DNA of 64,000 nt from contig JXTC01000512.1 of the NCBI GenBank assembly GCA_002914845.1, forward strand, positions 150,176 to 214,175, written 5' to 3'. Made by a program: the position numbers and the translations under genes. The stretch's first letter is position 1; the number at the start of each line of letters is the position of its first letter. The notes beneath the pieces are model-generated. The model was not told the origin of the DNA. It saw only the letters and a program-made list of their open reading frames with translations, and ran no database searches. The DNA is from Trema orientale (Eukaryota; Streptophyta; Magnoliopsida; Rosales; Cannabaceae). Positions 55,061 through 64,000 of this stretch are shown piece by piece.

Positions 55061-56620
55061 TACACGTCACCTTTTAACTTGGTAATCATTGGATCATTCG
55101 ATTGAGCAATTTTCATTCTTTTCAAGATAGTTGGTTTAATCGATAAAGCAGCAAAATGTCCTATTTCCCTTTTTAATACCAGCTCTAAATCAAATTTCTA
55201 GATCTCATTCCCTAAAGGAATAGAGGTACCCTGTAAGATGGAAAGATTTCCAATAGTCTTTCTGCTCAATGCATCTACAACCATATTCGCCTTTCCTAGA
55301 TGGTAGTTAATCACACAGTCATAATCTTTTACTAATTCTAACCATCGATGCTGTCATATGTTCAACTCTTTTTGTGTGAATAAGTACTTCAAACTCTTAT
55401 GGTCTGTGAAAATTTCGCACTTGGCTCCATATAAATAATGCCTCCAAATCTTGAGAGCAAACACAATAGCTGCTAACTCAAGATCGTGGGTGGGGTAATT
55501 CTTTTCGTAATTCTTCAAATATCGCGATGTATAAGCAATTACTTTACCATGTTGTATTAAAATACAACTCAAACCGAGTTTGGATGCGTCACTGTAAATA
55601 ACAAACCCTTCAGTACCCACAGAGATAGCTAAAACTGGTGCTAATATTAATCGTTGCTTCAATTCTTAAAGACTCTTTTCACACTCATTAGACTAGTGGA
55701 ACTTGACATTTTTCCTAGTCAATTGTGTCAAAGGAGAAGTAATTCGGGAAAATTCTTCTACGAAATGACGATAATAACCAGCCAAACCTAGAAAGCTACG
55801 AACCTCACCTACATTTTTCAGTACGAGCCAACTTTTGACCGCTTCAACTTTACTAGGGTCTACGGCTATACCTTTCTTGGAAACAATATGGCCAAAAAGC
55901 GGTACACAATCTAGCCAAAACTCATATTTCCTGAATTTAGTATATAATTGCTTCTCACGGAGGATGTTAAGAACCAATCTCAAGTGTCACTTATGCTCTG
56001 TCTTAGAGCTTGAATACACCAAAATGTCATCTATAAAAACGAACATAAATTGGTCTATGTATTCTTTGAATACTCTATTCATTAGGTCCATAAATGCAGC
56101 TGGGGCATTAGTCAAACAAAACAGCATGACCAAGAACTCATAATGCCCATACCTTGAACGAAAAATAGTTTTAGACACATCGTCTTCTTTAACCTTCAGC
56201 TGATAATAACCTGATCCCAGGTCTATTTTAGAGAAATAGGTAGCACCTTGTAGTTGGTCAAATAAATCTTCAATTCGAGGCAATGGGTACTTATTTTTAT
56301 TTGTGACCTTATTTAGTTCACGATAATCGATGCACAATCTTAAGGGCACATCTTTCTTCTTGGAAAATAGGACTGGAGTGCAGATAAATCCCTTATCTAG
56401 TAATTCTTGAAGTTACGTCTTGAGTTCTTTCAACTCCGTAGGTGCCATACGATATAGTGCCTTTTTTATTAGAGCAGTACCAGGTATCAAGTCAATCTTG
56501 AATTCAATCTCCCGATCTAGTGGTAACCCAGGTAAATCATTAGGAAAAATATCTGGGTACTCACACACAATTGGTACATCCTCTACTACCAATCCTTCTT
56601 TTGAGGCATCCACAATTGAA
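55061..56620 (-). pseudogene. Reverse transcriptase and RNase H region, broken
   Basis: RT blocks: [20 protein letters not shown], then [13 protein letters not shown], then [11 protein letters not shown] with the catalytic Asp-Asp pair. A connection domain with [13 protein letters not shown] leads into RNase H, where [34 protein letters not shown] and [11 protein letters not shown] keep the expected acids. Stops separate the blocks (for example near 56414, 55986 and 55664). Confidence 0.9.
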
Positions 56621-57190
56621 GCTAGATATCACATACAACCTTTATTGAGCATTTGTCGAGCTTTTATTGCAGAGATAATAGGAATATATAGCATAGGTTT
56701 TGAACCAGTAAAACTAAAGCTTGGCTCATTCAAGGGATTGAATACCATGACTCGATCATGACAATCTATGTTGGCATGGTACTTACTAAGTCAATCCATC
56801 CCCAGTATGACATCAAAGTCATGGAATCCAAGAATTAAAAGATCAGCAAACAAAGTGTGTCCTCCAAACTTAATTGTACAGGCTTTTAAGATGCTTCTTG
56901 ATTCCATTATATCTCCTGACGGGGTGGATATGTTAACCCAGGTGTTTGATGGTATTAATATCCTATTCAATTTCTTAGTAAAGTTGCTATTAATGAAAGA
57001 ATGACCCCTGAATCTATAAGTACTTTTGCAGGCAAGCCACAAATATCCATAACACCTAGCACAAATAATAAATAAATAATTAAGCCACGTAACAACTATA
57101 AGTTAAAGTTATAAGAGTATACCTATAACTATAGAAGGTGTATCCTCTGCTTCCTATTGAGTCATGGTATAAACTCAAGCTTGAGTCTTT
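56621..57190 (-). pseudogene. Aspartic protease region of the gypsy element
   Basis: A frame reads VLIDSGVILSLI, the D-S-G active-site motif of retroviral-type proteases, then GHTLFADLLILGFHDFDVIL and GMDWLSKYHANIDC, the usual flap-side sequence in plant gypsy proteases. It is broken by a stop near the RT junction. Confidence 0.8.
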
Positions 57191-58172
57191 GTTTGACTAC
57201 CAGAGTTGTTATTAGTCGATGCTCGGCCCATTCTATAGTAACGGGAGATATGTCCAGGTTTACCACATTTATAGCACACATTGGTTCCCATACGACACTT
57301 CCCTCGATGCTCCTTGCCACACTCAGGGTATGTAGTTTTCTACTGCTTATTACGATCATCTCTGGTGTCGTTATTATTCCCTTGCTCGTGCTTTCTTTTC
57401 TATTTTTGTCCCTTGTTCTTCCAAAATTTTGACTTTTCACCGCCACTATGATTGTTTCCTTGCTGAGTTTTGACCTCTTCTTGTGCTATCAGTTGTGTCC
57501 TTTCTACTAAGAGTGCCTTACTCACTACTGCACTGTATGAATTAAGTTCCAACGGAATGACAGCCTGTTTAATTTGGGGTTTTAAGCCCTCTTCAAACTG
57601 TCGAACTCTACTAGTCTCAGTTGCCACTAGTGTAGGAGCAAGCTTGGCTAAATGGCAAACTCTGCCTCATACTCAGCAATTGACTTATTTCTTTGCTCCA
57701 GTTGTGTGAATTCTCTCTCTTTCTGTTGTTGAACACTTTTTGTGAAATACTTTTCATAGAAAGTATCTCGAAACATAGCCCATGTGAAGGGTGCAACATT
57801 TCCCTCATGTTGACGTTGAATTATTAGCCACTAGTCATATGCATCTCCTTGAAGCATATATGCAGCATGTGATACCTTGTTTCGATCTGCGCAATTAAGC
57901 ATAGCAAAAGCCTTTTCCATCTCAGCTAACCATTTTTCAGCTTTAAGTAGATCAGTAGTGCCTTCAAAGGATGGAGGAGATAACTTCTTAAATTCAGAAA
58001 TAGTACTTGGCAATCTCTGATAAGTAAGTGCTCCTTGTTGCATTTGCCCAAGATTTGCAATTTTTTGCATAAATGCTCCCACTGTTAATGGGGTTTCAGG
58101 TGGCACGTTTTGGTCAATAGGGTTCACCTCTTGATTTCCATTATTCTATGATCTAGTACTTGGTTCAGCCAT
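57191..58172 (-). pseudogene. gag region of the gypsy element, broken
   Basis: Starts at the ATG at 58172 (MAEPSTRS, then an in-frame stop). The capsid part contains FKKLSPPSFEGTTDLLKAEK and WLAEMEKAFA. Downstream is CYKCGKPGHISRYY, a zinc knuckle of the CCHC type whose last cysteine is replaced by tyrosine. Several frame breaks and stops follow. Confidence 0.85.
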
Positions 58173-58387
58173 TCTTAACTTAAGAGAAAAGAAAAGCCTT
58201 AGTTTTTGTAACCCCCTTAGGCCCAAACTGTGAAATACTAAGTGTATACACATATAATCTTCATAAAATAAACTAACAGTATAATATCAATAAAATGAAA
58301 TATTTAACATTACCAGATGGCCGCGAATCAACTCTAGGTGACATGATGTAGTGGTCTAGAAAAGTCTACAGAATCGTTTAAAACCAT

Positions 58388-58399
58388 GCTCTGATACCA
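58388..58399 (-). other. Primer-binding site (tRNA-iMet type)
   Basis: On the minus strand TGGTATCAGAGC lies six bases past the end of the 5' LTR, the usual plant match to the 3' end of initiator methionine tRNA, where first-strand synthesis is primed. Confidence 0.9.
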
Positions 58400-58405
58400 T
58401 TTAAT

Positions 58406-61400
58406 TGTAACACCACCTTAGTTTAAGGTTATTAGATTAGGAGATGTTATCATTGAATTCCTTAAACTTAAAACAAAATATGGAATATTTTTTTTTTATA
58501 AAATAAATATCTCATTAAATTCATAAAGAAAATACTAACAATAATTTAAAAATCATGTAAGCTAAAGAAAAATTTTTAAAAATATAAAACGTGATTAACA
58601 GAAAATAAAAACTAGAAAATGTTCATTCAATTTAAATCTAGACCACTAGACCACCATGTCGTCAAGTCGCCTCATCACTACTATCCGATATGCTATTATT
58701 CATCACCTGAAAAATGTTAAATAATATAATTAGCTAAAAGCCTATTAAGTAAACCACAATGCACATAATTGATGAGGCATACTTTAGTTATTTTCTAAAA
58801 TATGTTCCTTGTGATCTTTTCATAACTTTGAAGACTTTTCATTTTAATCTTTAGGAGCGCTCAGTGTAACGCGTAAGCTTTTGATAAGCAGTGGGCCGTG
58901 ATTGCTGAACCAGTTCTTATTTTGCTACTAACTCCTTAGTAGAACCATATTAAAGGTATAAAGTGAGTGTATCTAGCCTATGTAGCCACACACACACACT
59001 AATAATCCCAAAAAGAGCATATCTTCCCTGGAGTCAAAATCATATGGGGCACCTCCCTAATATAGTCTATTATCATTATCCTTGGTGGGTACGCCGGTCC
59101 CCCGCGTTCCGTGCCCACTCAGCCTTCTAGACGTAGATACACACCAATTTCTTTAAAATCTTACTTTTCAAAATCTTTAATTAAACTTTTAGAAAAAAAA
59201 AATCATTCCATTGTAAACTTTTGTTCTTTTGAAACAGATCATTTTATAAAATAATATCATACATATGGATGACTATGCCTCACATAAAATAACATGTTAT
59301 ATATCATCAATTTCTACGTAAAACACATATAACACATAATTATACATTGTATAACATATAAACAATTAGTACAGTTAAGTATGGTTTACTTACCTTAAGT
59401 CCAAGCGAAGATAAAAAGTCAAGAAAAGGGAGAATGTCCTCCGAATGCTTACGACTTATGTGCCCCGCCTATATTATCGGTATTATAAATACAAATTTGC
59501 TAAATTTATTTTTCTTATTTCAATGAAATTTCTTGAAAGACTATTTTATCTTTGATGCACTTAAGATGAACATAATTTATGTATAAAATTGAAAATATCA
59601 AATATAGAATATAATCAGCATCTCATACAATAATCTCACAAACAATTTCTTAGGATAAGCTTGTAGTTTTGAACTCCGAAAATTAGTATAAAAACAATAA
59701 CCAAAACTGATAGTAGTTCATATAAAAATTATATTTCATTACTCATCAATCAATTTGATATAAAATTTCACAACAACATTCTTAACATAATATTTTACCA
59801 CACAAAATTAAAAGAAATCACAAAATACGCATAAAAATAATATTAATATATTTTTAGAATTTAAACACATAATCTATCAGTTTCGTTTATTTTCTGACTA
59901 ACAGGTACAAAACGATTTATTTCTCTAACTATAAAAAATATTTTAATACTGAAACTATTTAGAAACATATTAGACATATAAAAACATAATTAGAAATTTT
60001 TATTGGCTTAAAAAGTGACGTTAACTAATTATTCATAATTTATAACTATCCTCCTATAAAACTGCCAGCACGAGATCATATTAGTATACACAAAATTTAG
60101 AGAATCATGAACAATAATCCATTAAGAAACACTACCTATAAATTTTATAGTGATCATATAACATGTCCAAAAATATATCTTATAAATGTTAGATCATGAA
60201 GAGTTCTATAAAAATAATATAAAATTTGGAATCACTGAAAAGTATTTATTGACAGATTTTTAGCACACTGACAATGTGTAATAAAAAATTTATTATTATT
60301 TAATTAAAATACTATTGATTCTGAAAAGTTTTGAGACTAAATTAGACATCTTCATAAGGATTCACGCAAAAGAAGAGTACAAAAATAAAATTTGAGCTAT
60401 TTATAAAAATTCAGTGAATACAGAGATCAGTTTTATGAGAAAATAAAACAGTGACATATTTATGCTAAGGAATATTAAAATCACAAAATAATCAATAAAA
60501 TTATGTTTAATCACATAAATACAGTCAATTAGGACTCATCAAACCTATAAAAAATAAATAAATAAAAAACTAGAAAAAATATGTATAGAGATTTTACCCG
60601 TAATTCAAATAAAATTGACAAAAATCTTGTAATTATTAGACTTAGACTTCTCTTGGAGATTAAAAATTTAAAGATGAAAAAATAGACAAAGGATGATGCT
60701 TAGAGAATTTCTTTTTGTGTTTTTAAAGAGATGAGAAAGAGATGGAGGTGGCTAGGGTTTAGAGAAGAATAGAAATATAAACATTATTATCTATATATAT
60801 AATTGAAATCCTAGTGAAATTAAACTTTATGTTTCCCTTTTCATTTTTCTTTCTTTTTTTTATAAGTCATATAAATGACTCACGGCAGCCCCTCCCCTCC
60901 CCCCCTTCTTTTTTTTTGTTTTCTTTTTTGTTTTAGTTTAATTAATATATATATCTCTATATTTCTAATTTCTATTTAAATATTAATTTTAATATATATA
61001 TGTGTTATATGAAATTTAAAAATAAAATAATTGCGTAAATGATTTCTTCTTTTTTTTATACGACACTTAAATTAAAATTAAATAACACGTTGTGTCAATT
61101 AAATATTAATAATATTAGTGACAACAATTACTTATTTAAATAACTTCAAATAAATATATTATTAGAGTACACTAATTATACCCTTTTATTATTTTAAGAA
61201 TCTACAAAAATTTTAGTAGGCATGTAAGATAATTAAATTCATATTGCACTCATAACGAAATATAAAATGACAAGTAAAATTTTCAAAATGCAGCAAATGT
61301 AAAATTTAAGTTATAATTTTAAATCAGGGCACATATACGTTGGTCGAGTACTGTTGGACATTATCACTGCATAGAATCAAGTTAGGCACAAATACTATAT

Positions 61401-61477
61401 AAATTAGATAACATTAAATGCAATTAATAACAAGTAACACTTAGAAATTCTAGGGCATTCTAATTATGGGTATTACA
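58406..61477 (-). repeat. 5' LTR of the gypsy element, about 3.07 kb
   Basis: On the minus strand it starts TGTAATACCCATAATTAG at 61477 and ends GGTGGTGTTACA at 58406, giving TG..CA ends with inverted TGTAA(T/C)ACC. The primer-binding site follows directly. The length (3072 bp) is long even for plant gypsy LTRs and fits the Tekay group. The short fragment left of 54199 is not an LTR partner, so its age cannot be estimated from LTR divergence. Confidence 0.85.
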
Positions 61478-61479
61478 GT

Positions 61480-62798
61480 TGTGACCTCAACATCCTTCGC
61501 CTCTTTCAAACCCTCCTCATCTGTATCCAACTCCGCCTCTTGAACTGATTCATCAATTCCATAAGCCAATCTAGGACCATGTACAGACACCATGATTCTA
61601 GAGTGAAATTGTTTCTCCTCCATTCGAGGTGGTTTTAATATAAGTTTAACTACAAGTTGCAAAAAGAATCAACAGAGACACATTTCATTCACAAAAGAAT
61701 AGAAAAATCAACGAAATTTTTTTGTTAATGAAATTTGATGCATAATTCAATAAAAGAGAAATCGAACAAGACCATCAAAATCAATGAAAACCATCAAACA
61801 GCTCGATGGCATTTATTTGGTGAAGCCTGCCAAAATTTTCGATATTATTCGATTTTAATCACTGACCATTGTGCAAGAAATCAAAAACCACATTAACAGA
61901 GGAGTCATCGAAATAAAATTCAAAAAAATATTGAGAACCTGGTAAATTTTTCCAAAGAAAACTTACTTTCTTTCGGTTTAAAACCTATTTTACATCCAAC
62001 ATATTCAGTATCTTGGAGGACGACCAAGATAACATCCTCGGGAACTTCACGCCATGGTTGCTAGCGTATCATACACCCAATACTGCAAGACAATGCTGAA
62101 ATCGTAGACCGTGTACATGGCTTCAGTAGACTTCTTTTTCTTTACCACTGCTTTCAAGTACCACAATCTGTAGTGATGCATGTCTTTCTTAAGACCCTTC
62201 ATAGTCATGTCAAATGCTTCATGGCCCCATTGAAATTGAAAGAAGAACTCCTCATTCTTGACGTAAGATAGAAGGTTTATATCTAGCTTTCTTTTTGCCT
62301 ATCTAGATAGTACTTACAAGTTGTCAACCAGATAGCAGAGACCCAACTTCCAAGCATCTTCCATGTCGTCATATTTAAGGAATGCTTTCTCTAACCCCCT
62401 ATTCGTGACGATATTCTCATCATTCAAGTATTTAACCACAAGTCTTCTACTAGAAGCCATCTTCTTCAGTGTAGGGAAATTCGACTATTTTCCAAAATTC
62501 AAACTCGTAACCAATGGAAACTCGCCAACTCCAAATCTAACGAGTTTATCCCCTATTTCAAATACTATCTCCTTCAATTCGTCCTCACACTCCACTTTCC
62601 TGAGTAGAAGTAAATGAATAAGCACACCAGAAAACTTTAACGCGGAGGCGATGAAGAATTATTTGAATGACACGTCTTTGCCCTTTCCATCAAGTCTAAC
62701 TCCTCAAAATAGTGCTTGATATTCTCCATCACATGCATAGGACGAAATGAAACCCTCCCTTGGTAGTGTTCCTCATACCGTATGATTAATTTTGACAT
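61480..62798 (-). pseudogene. DUF1985-like gene fragment interrupted by the retrotransposon
   Basis: Minus-strand frames read in order: YEEHYQGRVSFRPMHVMENI (start about 62798), FSGVLIHLLLLRKVECEDEL, FEIGDKLVRFGVGEFPLVTS, MASSRRLVVKYLNDENIV (ATG 62460), KAFLKYDDMEDAWKLGLCYL, NEEFFFQFQWGHEAFDMTMK, and YDFSIVLQYWVYDTLA. This order resembles the plant DUF1985 domain found beside Ulp1 peptidases in MULE transposons and their host relatives. A probable intron separates a last exon ending DTDEEGLKEAKDVEV, which stops at the LTR boundary. Frameshifts and in-frame stops (for example just after LVDNL) show it is dead. The Ulp1 part is not in the window. The family call rests on recall and is uncertain. 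Confidence 0.5.
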
Positions 62799-64000
62799 CT
62801 GCAAATAAAAAGGATAGAAGTCTATGGCAAATTATACAATTCAAATGGTTTTTACTAACAAATAGAAAACTCTATGCAAAGGGTATAAACCCTTCATGTT
62901 TCAGCACTCATGCATATGCATTAATTTACTATGAGAATTGTATAAAAATATGGAATTTAAACAACAAAAAGGTTCTTTAGGTTCATTAAACTTAGCAAGA
63001 CTTTATGATAGTACTATAATAAATTAGTTAGAGGTAAGCAAATACAAGAACTTAATCAATAGTCTTGAAGAACCTGAAATCTTACTGATAAAGAAATTGA
63101 AATCAAGAGACATGAAGAAACAATATGTGAACAATGCCTTATTCTACTAACCACGACAAGAAAAAAAAAAACACTCTTGATGCCTTATTCTACTTGATCC
63201 TATCATCGGTTCTCAATCAATATCTCCTAACCAGGATAAGAATAAAATATTGCAACAAGGAGAATGAAAACAAATCCACGTGAGGAATTCTGATTTCATA
63301 TAGTCACTAGCAAATACCAACCATAATTCACTTCTTAATTTCTTGAATCCAAAGTTTTTCTTTCCCATTCAGCTCAATGTTATCTTGAAGATCAATAATC
63401 AAGTTGAGTAAGGGGTCATTATTTTTGGCTTAAAAAATCCGTGAAAGTATACTCGTATTAAAGTTTCCATGACAAAATTAAAAAGCATCGAATAGCATCG
63501 AATAGCATGTATTAAAATCATTGATCCTTTTTTCGAATACCTACAAAATAACTTTTGATTTCTTAACATAAACTCGAAAAGTTACTCAATTTCAATGAAA
63601 AGAACCCTAGATTTTCCACAACAATGTAAGTGTAGAAATTTATTGTGATGTGGGCATAGAGCACAGGGAGGAAAGAATGGTCTAGTAGGGAAAGGATCTC
63701 GGCCTTGGTCCATACGTGCGAGACCTTCTTGGGGCTCAGTGAGTCCTGTTCGACAACTTTTTTTTCTTCGGATGAGACTTATTGACAATGTTGAGGGAGT
63801 ATATCCATGCCTGGGAGTATACCTCCAAATATATCGGTCCCAACTCCAGAAATAAAGTCTCAGATTATTAATAAATTTTAAATTTCTTAAGTTGTTAATA
63901 TAATACTATTTGTTAATTACCATTGTTTTTTCTTTTTACCGAATAAATTTTTTTTCTTTCAGTTCTTGAACCATTAATTAATAAATCTTTACATTCCTTA
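62799..64000. other. Intergenic DNA at the window edge
   Basis: AT-rich; no gene, RNA or element recognised. The frame at 63582-63788 (minus) has no family features. A short AGCATCGAAT tandem repeat lies at 63482-63504. Confidence 0.45.

Larger units (their letters stand above)
54199..61477 (-). mobile_element. Ty3/gypsy retrotransposon, Tekay/Del-like, 3'-truncated and decayed
   Basis: Read on the minus strand: a 5' LTR (61477-58406), a primer-binding site (58399-58388), gag (from 58172), aspartic protease, reverse transcriptase, RNase H and integrase. The order with integrase last is that of Ty3/gypsy. Similarity stops at about 54199 shortly after the integrase core, so the integrase tail, any chromodomain, the polypurine tract and the 3' LTR are missing. 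The frame is broken by many stops and several shifts, so the element is immobile. The long LTR and the gag/RT style suggest the Tekay (Del) chromovirus lineage; that is inference. Confidence 0.9.

Noticed and set aside
56420-56761. Plus-strand frames across the pol region
   Set aside because: Antisense shadows of the reverse transcriptase and protease segments.
63582-63788. 68-codon minus-strand frame near the window end
   Set aside because: Cys/Pro-rich by chance, no family, and no splice partners.

Overview
The window is nuclear DNA from a flowering plant, most likely a eudicot. It is strongly AT-rich, its genes are split by GT..AG introns, and it carries plant-type mobile elements: Ty3/gypsy retrotransposon with a tRNA-iMet primer site, MULEs, hAT, Harbinger and CACTA-like pieces, and tRNA-derived SINEs. 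One ambiguous base (position 42739) points to a draft assembly. I cannot name the species from sequence alone.

Three host genes can be reconstructed exon by exon, all on the + strand. (1) A seven-exon DENR / TMA22 homologue (15574-18705), a 193-residue ribosome recycling and re-initiation factor, with site II promoter motifs upstream and a hAT element in its last intron. (2) A five-exon cytokinin dehydrogenase (21213-25767, 503 residues). (3) A second five-exon cytokinin dehydrogenase (38232-41125, 537 residues). The two CKX genes share orientation and all intron positions and phases, so they are a tandem duplication about 12.5 kb apart. Both encode flavoenzymes that degrade cytokinins outside the cytosol. 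They look CKX3-like.

The rest is mobile DNA. Positions 1-15200 hold two long LTR remnants, three copies of a MITE family that sits in (TA)n tracts, a Harbinger-type MITE with TTA target duplications, a Pack-MULE carrying a broken class III peroxidase fragment, and a 2.7 kb MULE with an exact 9-bp target duplication. A small GC-rich MULE-type MITE also lies here; its unoccupied site is preserved next door in a duplicated segment. Between the CKX genes are a SINE nested in a MITE, two more SINEs with clear target duplications, a copia-type solo LTR and another MITE. From 41 to 53 kb come a second copy of the GC-rich MITE, three more (TA)n MITEs, an array of GGTCAA/TTGACC inverted motifs, a CACTA-like piece, a hAT element and a small MULE-like element. 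From 54.2 to 61.5 kb, on the minus strand, lies a decayed, 3'-truncated Ty3/gypsy element (Tekay/Del-like) with a 3.07 kb 5' LTR. It is inserted in a broken gene resembling the DUF1985 proteins of Ulp1-carrying plant transposons.

No convincing new multi-gene system was seen. The most unusual content is the set of non-autonomous elements, in particular the MULE-like ones with internal short-repeat arrays and the Pack-MULE.
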